DNA from: Victivallis vadensis
GTDB lineage: Bacteria > Verrucomicrobiota > Lentisphaeria > Victivallales > GWF2-50-93
Assembly: GCA_020718525.1 (NCBI GenBank)
Contig: DYRX01000005.1
Span: 1-34,933 of the forward strand
Direction: 5' to 3'
DNA length: 34,933 bases
Of the stretch, positions 6,700-15,413 are shown in pieces (the stretch's first letter is position 1; every line of letters starts with the position of its first letter). Made by a program: the position numbers and the translations under genes. The notes beneath the pieces were generated by a model. The model saw only the letters and a list, made by a program, of their open reading frames with translations, had not been told where the DNA came from and did not search any database.

Positions 6700-7839
6700 A
6701 TGAGCGGATCAAAATACACTGTTTACGGCGGCTCAGAGATTGACACGCTGATTGAATCGCACATGAACAAGCTCGTTTCCGCCGTCTTGAAGGGCGGATC
6801 GGGAACGCTTTCGGCGATCGTTCTTGGGGGAGGCTACGGCAGAGGAGAGGGCGGAGTCAAAAAGATTGGCGGCAAGGATTTCCTCTTCAACGACTACGAT
6901 CTTTTTCTCATATCGAAGAATTTGAGCAGAAAAGAGAAGGCGAAGCAAAATGCGGCATTCAAGAAGGTCGCGCACAATCTTTCCTCCGAGTTCGGCATAG
7001 AGGTTGACTTCAGCCCCCTTAAAAATGAGTCGGAGCTGAGCTCGCTCGACTATGAAATGGTCTGGCTCGAAGCCAAACTCGGCCACGTCGTCCTTTGGGG
7101 CAATCAGAATGTCTTTGACAGAATTCCCAATTGGGATCTGAAAGATATGCCCCTGGAGGAGGCGGCGAGGCTTCTGATGAACAGGGGAATGGGAATCCTG
7201 CTTTCAAAAGGAAGGCTCGGACACGGGGACGAAGATGCGGAAAGCATGGAGTTTGTCGAGAGAAATGCCTGGAAGGCAATCATGGCGGCAGGCGACACCC
7301 ATCTAATCCTCAACCGCGCCTACGACTCATCATACAGAAAGCGCCTTGAAAACTTCAAGGAGCTTCCATCCGGCAAAGATTGTCTCGCACCCGACTTTGG
7401 CGCCTTCTATGCGAAATCCATCGGCTACAAGCTTCTTCCACCGGAAAATCCACCATCGAAACAGGATGCGTCAAGTCTTCTCGCAAAGGCAACAGAGTTT
7501 CTTCTCGCCTCTCAGATTGCCGTCGCATCGAGAATGGCGGGCAGAAAAATGGAACTCAAAGACCTGGCAGACTGCCCCCCCAACATATGCGCCTCGAAAG
7601 GTTTCAAGGGAATAGCAAAGAACATTGTCCTCAACGCGATGAAGTTCGGACCATTCCAGACGCCGTCCTCATTCCTGAAGCACCCGAGAGGAAGAATTTT
7701 TGCGGCGATTCCGTTTTTCTCCGGAGCAGTAGAATTCGATCCTCTAAAGCTTTCGCGTCTGCTCGGACTTCGCGGAACTGAAACGGACAGGACAGTCCTT
7801 TTCAACGCACTCGTCAAGCTTTGGGAGAGGTTTAGTTGA
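6700..7839 (+). CDS. Nucleotidyltransferase-fold protein of the polysaccharide operon
   Basis: The 379-residue soluble protein has a seemingly intact polymerase-beta nucleotidyltransferase active site: VLGGGYGRGEGG (residues 41-52), the Asp pair in NDYDLFLI (Asp65, Asp67), and a third acidic strand EVDFSPL (Asp103). The remaining 270 residues are helical with no domain I recognise. I chose ATG 6700 (MSGSKYTV) rather than the upstream ATG 6523, since the extra 59 residues are low-quality sequence translated from the intergenic gap. Its stop overlaps the next gene's start as TGATG, so it is the first gene of the packed export block. A role in nucleotidylating a sugar, lipid or protein partner during polymer assembly is plausible but unproven. 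Confidence 0.75.
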   Translation: MSGSKYTVYGGSEIDTLIESHMNKLVSAVLKGGSGTLSAIVLGGGYGRGEGGVKKIGGKDFLFNDYDLFLISKNLSRKEKAKQNAAFKKVAHNLSSEFGIEVDFSPLKNESELSSLDYEMVWLEAKLGHVVLWGNQNVFDRIPNWDLKDMPLEEAARLLMNRGMGILLSKGRLGHGDEDAESMEFVERNAWKAIMAAGDTHLILNRAYDSSYRKRLENFKELPSGKDCLAPDFGAFYAKSIGYKLLPPENPPSKQDASSLLAKATEFLLASQIAVASRMAGRKMELKDLADCPPNICASKGFKGIAKNIVLNAMKFGPFQTPSSFLKHPRGRIFAAIPFFSGAVEFDPLKLSRLLGLRGTETDRTVLFNALVKLWERFS

Positions 7840-9842
7840 TGGCAGAATCTCAGAAAAACAAAGCCGCGCCAATTACAGAAACGCCATTCGACTTCATAAA
7901 GATTTCGCCGAATGTCCTGCGCGTGACTTTGATGAAAAACATTGTCTGGATCATCCTCGCAGGCATACTTGGTGCGGGAATTGGCGCGGTTGCAAGCAAG
8001 CTGATGATAAAAAACAAATGGACAAGCAGATGCTCCCTGTACAAACTGCCACAGTCCGCCGAACTGCGCAAGGAAATACCTTCCCTCTACGAGCCGCCGG
8101 ATCTGAACACCGTAGTAGAGTCAATAAGGACGAGGGAAAACATACAAAAGGCCATCAAGCGCCTGGGAATGGACATATCGGTTGACGCATTCTACGGAAA
8201 GACCAAGATCCAGAAGCAGAAAAACAACAATCTCTTCACTATCGTGGCAGAGGACGAGGACAGGGAAAAATCCGCCCAGATAGCAAATGTCATGGCTGAA
8301 ATATTCCTTGAATCCTATGCGTCAATGATGCAGGGGTCTGCTAGAAAGCTCGAGGAGCAGTACATCAGCTCCGCCGGAACCATAAGGGCGGAAATGACCG
8401 ACCTCGAGAAGAAAATGCGCAAAATGCTATCTGACAAGGGTATAAACTCGATTGAAACCGAACTCGGAATGAACATACAAAAGGTCAAGGACATCGGAAT
8501 GAAGCTCCTGGAAAGCAGGGCGGCCGCCGAGACAGCCAGGATAAGGCTTCAGGATTTGGACATCGCAATTGCCAAAATGTCCCCTGATGTCCAGATTTCA
8601 TATGTTGTGACTCCGCCTGACGCAGGCCTTCTCAAACAGCTCGAGGCACAGCTCAACGAGCTCACACAGAAATTCACCGACGAAAATCCTAAAGTCAAAA
8701 GACTCCGCTCCGAAATCGAAGAGCTGAAAAAAAGAACCGTCAACCCGGGAAAGCCAAGCCCCGAGCAAGTCACATACGGAAGCAATCAGACCAGACAGAC
8801 TCTCGAAATAGAAAAGCTCAAGGTCGAGTCGGAGCTGAAGTCCTCCATGAAGAACATTGAAAGCTTCGAGCGCGAAGTGAAGGACATCAGAAAAAGCATT
8901 GACGGGATTTCATCCATGAACGAGGAATATTCGGAGCTTTCCAGGAAGCTTGATCTCAACAGGCAGACTTTGAGCAAGGTGGAGACAATGATCGCGGCAT
9001 CCGGACTCTCAGTCAAGCCTAACAGCCTGGACATCAAGATCTTCGAGCCGGCAGTTCCGCCCGCCTACCCAGACAGTTCGAAGCGGAAGCTCATAGTCAT
9101 CGCCGTCGGCGGGCTTTTCATGGGCTTGGTGGGTGCGCTGGCACTCGGCAGGGAAGTTCTGGATCTGACAGTCAAATCCGACTCCGATATGAGCGAAATT
9201 CTGCACGTCAAGAACCTGGGTGCCCTTCCCGACAGAGACGCAGTCAACATCTCGCTTTTCAACGTCTCCTTCCAGGTCGTCTTTGAAAACATGATGAACG
9301 AGCTGAAGAATGTCCAGCGCCCTGTAATTGTCGTCGGATCCGTCTCGAAGGAAGCCGGGAAGTCCCTCCTGATAAACGAGTGCATGAGGATCTTCAGGGC
9401 GAGAAACAAGACTGCCCTGATAATTTCAGACCCGAAAAACGCAGGCGCAGTTGAGAAGAACAGCATGGTCAACCACTTCGTCTATTCGAGACTTCCATTC
9501 GACGATTTCCACCCGACACTGCGGGGAGACGGAAGCCCGGGCGCGTTTTTCGAGCTGGACGAGACGACATTCTCCTACCCTATAGACGAAGAGCGCCTCG
9601 CCGCCTTCATCAAGGAGCAGAAGAGCTATGACATGATCATTTGGGAGCTCTTCGACTTCGACAGGAACAAAAGGCTTTTCTCTACGATAGCGAGACAGTC
9701 AGATCTCTTTGTTCTAGTTACGCGCTTCAGGAAAAGCAAAAAATTGGACTGCATAGCCTGCACAAAATTCTTGAAACTGCAGAACTGCCGGGACATTTCC
9801 GGAATCGTGAATTGCATCCACAGCGATTATTTCAACATTTGA
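7839..9842 (+). CDS. Polysaccharide co-polymerase (Wzz/BY-kinase type) with degenerate kinase domain
   Basis: The 667-residue inner-membrane protein has the layout of Wzc-type co-polymerases. It has a first membrane segment at about 31-56, a long periplasmic region rich in coiled coil (about 165-400), a PPAYPDSSKRK proline motif before a second membrane segment (about 415-437), and a cytoplasmic P-loop domain. Walker A is recognisable (GSVSKEAGKSLL, about 500-511). Walker A' reads LIISDPKN instead of an Asp-rich DaD motif, and Walker B reads DMIIWELFDFD, so the catalytic aspartates of BY-kinases are missing. The C-terminus lacks a tyrosine cluster. It should set chain length and link polymerase to exporter but probably does not phosphorylate. 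Start ATG 7839 has GGGAGAGG 8 bases upstream; an in-frame TTG at 7836 is less likely. Confidence 0.87.
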   Translation: MAESQKNKAAPITETPFDFIKISPNVLRVTLMKNIVWIILAGILGAGIGAVASKLMIKNKWTSRCSLYKLPQSAELRKEIPSLYEPPDLNTVVESIRTRENIQKAIKRLGMDISVDAFYGKTKIQKQKNNNLFTIVAEDEDREKSAQIANVMAEIFLESYASMMQGSARKLEEQYISSAGTIRAEMTDLEKKMRKMLSDKGINSIETELGMNIQKVKDIGMKLLESRAAAETARIRLQDLDIAIAKMSPDVQISYVVTPPDAGLLKQLEAQLNELTQKFTDENPKVKRLRSEIEELKKRTVNPGKPSPEQVTYGSNQTRQTLEIEKLKVESELKSSMKNIESFEREVKDIRKSIDGISSMNEEYSELSRKLDLNRQTLSKVETMIAASGLSVKPNSLDIKIFEPAVPPAYPDSSKRKLIVIAVGGLFMGLVGALALGREVLDLTVKSDSDMSEILHVKNLGALPDRDAVNISLFNVSFQVVFENMMNELKNVQRPVIVVGSVSKEAGKSLLINECMRIFRARNKTALIISDPKNAGAVEKNSMVNHFVYSRLPFDDFHPTLRGDGSPGAFFELDETTFSYPIDEERLAAFIKEQKSYDMIIWELFDFDRNKRLFSTIARQSDLFVLVTRFRKSKKLDCIACTKFLKLQNCRDISGIVNCIHSDYFNI

Positions 9843-9852
9843 CGAGGAGACT

Positions 9853-10980
9853 ATGAGCAAATCTGTTAAAAATTCTATTTTTATCTGCACTGTCTTTTTT
9901 TTCATCATTTTCCAGAACGGATGTAACGTTCCGGAGGGAGCAATAGACGCGTCCACTCTGCCTACGGAGGCTGAAGAAATCGCTGGTGGAACGCAAAACA
10001 ATGAGAAAATTAAAAAAGAGCTCGAGGAGCTACAGAAGCTCAAGACCGATGTCTACCGCTTCGCCCCGGGCGACAAATTCGATTTCAGGGTTTACGACAA
10101 CGAGGACATGACCTTCAACGGAGTGATTGTCACGCCGGATGGAAATGTCTCGATTCCCCTTGCCGGAGTTGTCCAGGTCGGCGGGCTTTCAATTGCCGAG
10201 GCACAGGCCGCCGTCGAGGAAAAACTGCGCAAATTTATACGCGACCCGCACGTATCGCTCATCCCGACTGAGATTTCTTCTTCAACATTTACAATCGTTG
10301 GAAAAGTCGGAAATCCAAACCGCTTCGCGATCACGCGGACAACACGGCTGACAGACGCGGTAGCGATGGCGAAAGGCTTTCTCACCGGACAGTACGACGG
10401 AAAAACCATAGAAATAGCAGATCTTGACAACGCCTTCATCGCAAGAAACGGAAAAGTCCTTCCAGTAAACTTCATAGAAGCCATAGAAAGAGGCAACCCT
10501 CTGCACAACATCCCCCTTGCCGACGGCGACTACATCTACATCCCGTCCTCCGTGAACGCGGAAATATTCATACTCGGCGAGGTTGTAGCCCCGACCCACA
10601 TTGGCTACCAGAACGGCATGACCGTCACAAGGGCGCTGACATATGCCAGAGGACTCCTCGAGGCTTCTTCCTCGACCATTCTTGTGATAAGAGGAAATCT
10701 TGCGACACCAAAGGTTTACGCGATTGACATACACGACGTGATGCGCGGGATGCAGAGAGACTTTGTCCTCAAGCCCAACGACATCATTTTTGCGCCCCGC
10801 GGAGCATTCTCCCAATACAACGTCGTAGTGGAAAAGCTCATGCCAACATTTGAACTTCTAAATCTGATTGCCGGACCTTTTGGAAACAACGCAATGACTC
10901 TCGCCCTTCCATCGTCTAGCGGAGACAGCGGAGGCGGTGGCGGCGGAAGCAGTGGTAACAGCAGTGGGAGCGGGAACTGA
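9853..10980 (+). CDS. Wza-like polysaccharide export protein (Poly_export/SLBB)
   Basis: The 375-residue protein has an N-terminal hydrophobic signal (residues 7-20) followed by Cys24 in QNGC, a weak lipobox that still suggests a lipoprotein. The Poly_export domain starts near residue 70 (APGDKFDFRVYDNEDM, VTPDGNVSIPLAGVVQVGGL). Two SLBB segments follow (FTIVGKVGNPNRFAITRTT and FILGEVVAPTHIGYQNGMTV), then LKPNDIIFAPRG and a helix likely to form the outer-membrane ring. The extreme C-terminus is a Gly/Ser-rich tail after residue 350, unusual for Wza. It should form the outer-membrane channel for the polymer and work with the co-polymerase gene 10 bases upstream. A GAGGAG site precedes the ATG. 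Confidence 0.9.
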   Translation: MSKSVKNSIFICTVFFFIIFQNGCNVPEGAIDASTLPTEAEEIAGGTQNNEKIKKELEELQKLKTDVYRFAPGDKFDFRVYDNEDMTFNGVIVTPDGNVSIPLAGVVQVGGLSIAEAQAAVEEKLRKFIRDPHVSLIPTEISSSTFTIVGKVGNPNRFAITRTTRLTDAVAMAKGFLTGQYDGKTIEIADLDNAFIARNGKVLPVNFIEAIERGNPLHNIPLADGDYIYIPSSVNAEIFILGEVVAPTHIGYQNGMTVTRALTYARGLLEASSSTILVIRGNLATPKVYAIDIHDVMRGMQRDFVLKPNDIIFAPRGAFSQYNVVVEKLMPTFELLNLIAGPFGNNAMTLALPSSSGDSGGGGGGSSGNSSGSGN

Positions 10981-10998
10981 CAAGAGGAAAGCGGAGAG

Positions 10999-12390
10999 AT
11001 GGAGCTTAAATACATAGTTTTCGCAGTGTGCCTGCTTGGGATAGTCCCCTTCGCGTACGCTGTGGCTCTGCGCAACAAGATTGCAGAGAACATCGTCCTC
11101 TTCATCGCCATATTCTTCACATGCAGTCTCCTCGGAAAAATCAATTTTGTATCCATGGAGACATACCGGGGGACAGCGAAGGGATTTGAAATAACTCTCG
11201 TTGACATTGCCGCGCTCATTCTTTTTCTCCTGGTCCTCACCAGATCAAAAGAGCGAGCCCTGATTCTTATTCCGCCCTGCTCCATCCTATATCTGATTTA
11301 TTTCATCATCAGCTGGATTTCTGTAGTAAACGCCGAGCAGACAGTATACTCCTATTTTGAGCTCTGGAAGATGGCAAAGATGTATTTCTACTACTGGGTC
11401 ATGTCAAACTATCTGTGCTCGGAAGAAAATATAATGAAAGTCGTCAATATGATTCCGATTATAATAATTTATATCTTTCTGGTTGTGCTCGACCAGAAAT
11501 ACAGGATGCACCTTTTCCAGACAAACGGTCCACTGCCTCACCAGAATTCCCTCGTGATGTATATGATGATATTCGGCACAATCATGTTCGCCCTCCTTCT
11601 GAACGGAGACATTTCAAAATACAAGATCATGTTCCTGCTTCTGATAATGGCGATGGCTGCGGTCTGCATCGTCAGCACGCTTTCCAGAGCTGGTCTCATG
11701 TGCTTTGCGCTTTCCTGCACTATTGTCATGGGATTCTCGATGCTGAACGGACTTGATTCCAGAAAGATAGGTGTCACAATCCTGATAGTACTGGGGGCGC
11801 TTGGCATTCTTGCCAAGAGCATCAATACAATCATCGAAAGGTTCCAGACCGCTCCAGAACAGTCAGCTCAGACGCGTATAGATCTGGCTATCGCCGCCAA
11901 GAAAATGGCTGACGACAAAACATTCGGAATCGGTCTCAACAACTGGGGCATCAAGATAAATCCTCCCTATCCGTACAGCGATCACATAGAAAGAAAGGAC
12001 GATGAATTCAAGGAGGGCATTGTCGAGACGGTATATCTCCTTGTGGCGGCCGAGACTGGCTGGGCAAATCTGGTCGTCTTTCTTTTCTACATCGGAAAAT
12101 TCTATATTCTAAATCTGATAAACTATTTCAGGTTCAAGAAAAAGTCGCTGATGTTCATTTCAGCAGGACTTGCAGGCGGTCTTTTCGGCGTCTACTTCGA
12201 ATCAACTCTCGAATGGGTGCTCAAGCAGATGAACAACTATTATCAGCTCATGCTGGTATATGCAATGATATCTGCCATGACGGAACTTCACAGACGTGGA
12301 AAACTGGAACAGAGCGACGAGCAAGATGCAGAAACGCAGGAAGATGAAATCCCGCCTGCCCAAGCTGCGGAAGCATACAGCGGAGTTTGA
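10999..12390 (+). CDS. O-antigen ligase/polymerase family membrane protein (Wzy-like)
   Basis: The 463-residue protein has about ten or more hydrophobic segments and the typical Wzy_C/WaaL layout. STLSRAGLMCFALSC (about 225-239) is the conserved Ser-Arg-x-Gly step, followed by a periplasmic loop with TRIDLAIAAKKMADDKTFGIGLNNWG and an aromatic/His stretch (PYPYSDHIERKD) before AAETGWANLVVFLFY. The C-terminal 30 residues are a hydrophilic acidic tail. Family members either polymerise lipid-linked repeat units or ligate glycan chains in the periplasm. With a co-polymerase, exporter and flippase in the same operon, a polymerase role is more likely than ligation. GAGG/GGAG sites precede the ATG. 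Confidence 0.87.
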   Translation: MELKYIVFAVCLLGIVPFAYAVALRNKIAENIVLFIAIFFTCSLLGKINFVSMETYRGTAKGFEITLVDIAALILFLLVLTRSKERALILIPPCSILYLIYFIISWISVVNAEQTVYSYFELWKMAKMYFYYWVMSNYLCSEENIMKVVNMIPIIIIYIFLVVLDQKYRMHLFQTNGPLPHQNSLVMYMMIFGTIMFALLLNGDISKYKIMFLLLIMAMAAVCIVSTLSRAGLMCFALSCTIVMGFSMLNGLDSRKIGVTILIVLGALGILAKSINTIIERFQTAPEQSAQTRIDLAIAAKKMADDKTFGIGLNNWGIKINPPYPYSDHIERKDDEFKEGIVETVYLLVAAETGWANLVVFLFYIGKFYILNLINYFRFKKKSLMFISAGLAGGLFGVYFESTLEWVLKQMNNYYQLMLVYAMISAMTELHRRGKLEQSDEQDAETQEDEIPPAQAAEAYSGV

Positions 12391-12392
12391 AC

Positions 12393-12569
12393 ATGAACAG
12401 ACTTGTCGGAAAAATATGCAGGATATCCGCATTTGCGACAGGCATAGGCCTCCTTCTCGCCGCATTCTTTCTGACTCTCTACAAAATCAAATGCGCGATG
12501 GGGCTGGACTTTTTCCCGGAAATCCATCTCCGGAACATCATAGAAGAGATTCTGCCGCATGGAAACTGA
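12393..12569 (+). CDS. Small single-pass membrane protein
   Basis: A 58-residue protein (MNRLVGKICR...) with one membrane helix at about residues 12-32 (ISAFATGIGLLLAAFFLTLY) and a short C-terminal tail with two acidic clusters. It begins 2 bases after the polymerase stop. GGAG lies 7 bases before ATG 12393, and the gene ends 27 bases before the flippase gene. The tight spacing and ribosome site make it a likely real gene despite its size. I recognise no family. Its place between Wzy-like and Wzx-like genes suggests an accessory subunit of the assembly complex, which is inference. Confidence 0.65.
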   Translation: MNRLVGKICRISAFATGIGLLLAAFFLTLYKIKCAMGLDFFPEIHLRNIIEEILPHGN

Positions 12570-12596
12570 AAATAAATCTTTGAACAGGAACAACTT

Positions 12597-14168
12597 ATGA
12601 GTCTTGCATCAAAAGAGGTTCTTCGGGGTACCATCAGCAACTACATACTGCTACTATCAAGAATCATATGCTCCATCTTCATGGCTAGGATACTTGTCGT
12701 CGGTCTCGGCGAAACCCTCTACGGCTTCTGGGGCTTCCTGTGGGCTGTCTTCGGATATTCCGTGCTTCTGGATTTCGGCTTCGGACAGACGATACAGAAA
12801 TTCACAGCGGAATCTGACGTTAAGAACGACATGAAATCCTTCAACAGCCTGGTCTCAACCGTGATGCTCGTCCTCTGCGCATTTTCCGTCGTCATTGCCG
12901 CGTCTTCCCTCTGCATCGCATATTTTCTGGATCATCTCGTCGCCGCCCAGCCCGGCGAAGGCGCCCTGGACATGAACTATCTGAAGATCTCTTTCGCCGC
13001 GTTCGGAGTCGGTGTCTCAATTGTCTTTCCAACGGGCATCTTTCCTGAAATTCTGGCGGGAATCCGCAGATTCGACATCAAAAATGCCATACTTGTGGTC
13101 AATGTCCTTGCGAATCTCGCAGGATTCTATCTGCTGATAAAATTCGGATATTCCCTGCTTTCCATAGCGCTTTTCACGGCGGGTCTCAATCTTGCGACGA
13201 ACATCGTGATGATCGTGATCATATCAAGGCTTCTTCCGGGCTTCCGGATATCCCCGTTCCTTGCGAATTTCGCGAAACTGAGAGAGATTTCATCCTTCAG
13301 CGCATATTCCTATGTCTGCACGATCTCCGACATGTTCATAACAAGGACAGACAGGCTCATCATCGGATATTTTCTTGGTATGTCCTCTCTCGGAGTATAT
13401 CAGATCGGAACAAGGCTTCCTGAAATGATGGAGAAGCTCACGACGCAGTTTCAGACCACGCTCGGTCCGATAGCCGCTTCACTCTACAAGTCGGGTGATT
13501 TCGAAAAATTGAGATGGGTCCTTCTGAGAAGCACAAAGATCTCCGCCTTCGTCGCCGGATATTTCCTCGTCGTGTTTTATCTTCTCTCACCGCAAATCCT
13601 TAAAATCTGGCTGAAGATCGAAGATCCCGAAGCCGTGAAAGTCACTTCCATATGCATCGCTTCAGTTTTCATCTCTGTGCTCTTCAGAAGCGTTCAGAGC
13701 AGGTTCATGCTGATGGCTGGCGAGCACAAGCATATTGCCCAGATACAGACAGCCTACGCAATACTGACACTTGTCCTGATGATCACGTCGGTGAAGTTTT
13801 TCGGCCTGCTTGGACTGCTCTACGGAGCTCTTGCGGCAAATGTCATCATAAGCGTATTCATAGAATTCCCCCTCGCCGCACGCCTCGGTAAAATGAGCGT
13901 CGGATATTATCTACGAAAAGTATATTTTCCTCTGCTGATTCCCATAGCACTCTGCGCGGGAGCGGTTTTCGCATTTCTTCAGATTCCAGGCCCGTGGAAC
14001 TTGCTGAGACTCGGAATCGCCTCGGTCAGCGCTGGAATTGTCTATCTCGCATCTGGATGGTTTATTTTTTTCAGCAGGGATGAAAAGTTGAAACTGCTTG
14101 ATATGTCGAAGCTTGCACCAGTCGTAAGGAAACTGAAGATCGGCGGATATCTTGGTCTTGGCGTTTGA
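12597..14168 (+). CDS. Wzx-like polysaccharide flippase (MOP exporter superfamily)
   Basis: The 523-residue protein has 12-14 hydrophobic segments spread over its length and the typical N-terminus of polysaccharide flippases (SNYILLLSRIICSIFMARIL, then LGETLYGFWGFLWAVFGYSV and LDFGFGQTIQKF). In mid-protein DRLIIGYFLGMSSLGVYQIG is a further common feature. Such proteins move undecaprenyl-diphosphate-linked repeat units from the cytoplasmic to the periplasmic face of the inner membrane, ahead of Wzy polymerisation. It sits next to the polymerase-like gene and before the first glycosyltransferase. AGGAAC lies before the ATG. The family is confident, the repeat unit is unknown. Confidence 0.9.
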   Translation: MSLASKEVLRGTISNYILLLSRIICSIFMARILVVGLGETLYGFWGFLWAVFGYSVLLDFGFGQTIQKFTAESDVKNDMKSFNSLVSTVMLVLCAFSVVIAASSLCIAYFLDHLVAAQPGEGALDMNYLKISFAAFGVGVSIVFPTGIFPEILAGIRRFDIKNAILVVNVLANLAGFYLLIKFGYSLLSIALFTAGLNLATNIVMIVIISRLLPGFRISPFLANFAKLREISSFSAYSYVCTISDMFITRTDRLIIGYFLGMSSLGVYQIGTRLPEMMEKLTTQFQTTLGPIAASLYKSGDFEKLRWVLLRSTKISAFVAGYFLVVFYLLSPQILKIWLKIEDPEAVKVTSICIASVFISVLFRSVQSRFMLMAGEHKHIAQIQTAYAILTLVLMITSVKFFGLLGLLYGALAANVIISVFIEFPLAARLGKMSVGYYLRKVYFPLLIPIALCAGAVFAFLQIPGPWNLLRLGIASVSAGIVYLASGWFIFFSRDEKLKLLDMSKLAPVVRKLKIGGYLGLGV

Positions 14169-14197
14169 AACAACACGTAATTCGGGGAGAATGGAAA

Positions 14198-15403
14198 ATG
14201 AAAGACCGCAAAGGTGGAAGGCTCAAGCTGGCGATAGTCACGAACCGCTTCTATCCGGAGGTCGGCGGCGCGGAGACAAACATATGGTTCCAGGCGAAGG
14301 AGCTGGCAAAAATCCACGATCTGACTGTCTTCTGCCCGAAAAGAATTGACGCCCCCTGGAAAGAAAGCATGGACGGATTCACGCTCATCAGGCTCTACGA
14401 CATTTTGAATCCGCTTTGCAGGACGCCCAATATCGCGACAAAAACACTTTCGCCCTCAATTCTCGCTAAAATCTTCTTTTCCCGCTTCGATGTCGTCATG
14501 TTTTTTCCTGCGCTCAACTACAACAACAAGCTGGCCTATTTGGCGGCTAAGCTTTCCGGCACCCCGATCATCGGCTGTTTCTTCGACTTCATTGACTATG
14601 CTGGACTGATCAAGAAAAACGGATCTGTCCCCGACGACATTCTTGAGAGGACTCATGTCAAAAGCCTCGACGCCAGGATACTTCGCGGACTCGATCATGT
14701 ATATGCGATCGCAGACAAGGAAATCGCGTTTCTTAAAAAATTCAATCCGAATGTCGAATATTCGCCAGTGCCTGTCCTGCTCGACGAATACTTGAAGGAA
14801 ACTCCGTCCTGCCGCGCAAAGTATGGCGTCTCGGAAAGCGACTTCGTATTTCTCTGCCTCGGAAGAGTCTCACAAATCAAGGGGCAGGATCTCGCGGTAA
14901 ACGCCTTCTGCTCCGCGTTCAAAGACAAACCCGACGCGAAACTCGTCGTTGTGGGAAGGCACGACTACGAGCCGTCCTTCACCGACGCGATGAAGAAAGA
15001 ATGCGCCGAAGCCGCTGTCCAGGATCGTGTGAAATTCACCGGAATGCTTGACAGGAGCGAAGTCCTGTCCTGGCTCCGCCATTCGGATGCGCACGTGATT
15101 CCTGTCCGCTTCATGAACTCCGGGGCGGTTGTTGTCGAAACCTGGGCGTCGGGAACCGCGGTCATTCAGAGCGACGTCGTGGATCCGAACCTTGTCGTGG
15201 ACGGCGAAAACGGATTCCTCTTCAAGAAAGGTGATGCAAAAGCTCTCGCGAATAAAATGCTTGAGGCATACTCTAAAAAATCAGAGCTTCCAAAAATGGC
15301 GGAAAAAGGCGCCGCCCTTGTAAAGGAGAAGTATACATACGAATATCTTATTGGCCTCTATCAGAAATCCTTCGACAGGCTACTCGCAGGAAAAACGCAT
15401 TGA
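14198..15403 (+). CDS. GT4-type glycosyltransferase
   Basis: The 401-residue GT-B protein starts with LAIVTNRFYPEVGGAETN, the glycine-rich acceptor-side loop of GT4 enzymes. Its C-terminal half has LCLGRVSQIKGQDLAVNAF, KLVVVGRHD, VKFTGMLDRSEVLSWL and VVVETWASGTAVIQSDV with GENGFLF. The usual E-x7-E motif keeps only its second Glu; the first position is replaced in RFMNSGAVVVETW, so catalysis or donor binding may differ. Start ATG 14198 has GGGGAGA well placed; an in-frame TTG 33 bases upstream is less likely. It should add a sugar to the lipid-linked repeat unit in the cytoplasm. Donor is unknown, although GDP-mannose is available from ManC. Confidence 0.87.
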   Translation: MKDRKGGRLKLAIVTNRFYPEVGGAETNIWFQAKELAKIHDLTVFCPKRIDAPWKESMDGFTLIRLYDILNPLCRTPNIATKTLSPSILAKIFFSRFDVVMFFPALNYNNKLAYLAAKLSGTPIIGCFFDFIDYAGLIKKNGSVPDDILERTHVKSLDARILRGLDHVYAIADKEIAFLKKFNPNVEYSPVPVLLDEYLKETPSCRAKYGVSESDFVFLCLGRVSQIKGQDLAVNAFCSAFKDKPDAKLVVVGRHDYEPSFTDAMKKECAEAAVQDRVKFTGMLDRSEVLSWLRHSDAHVIPVRFMNSGAVVVETWASGTAVIQSDVVDPNLVVDGENGFLFKKGDAKALANKMLEAYSKKSELPKMAEKGAALVKEKYTYEYLIGLYQKSFDRLLAGKTH

Positions 15404-15413
15404 TGGAGAATAA

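Noticed and set aside
6444-6719. Minus-strand open frame of about 91 codons covering repeat copy 1 and the gap
   Set aside because: The differences between the two repeat copies change a residue in every altered codon in this frame, it overlaps the end of a well-supported gene, and it has no ribosome site or domain.
10282-11285. Overlapping minus-strand frames across the export protein and polymerase genes
   Set aside because: They are opposite-strand shadows of Wza-like and Wzy-like genes, with no start signals or conserved motifs.
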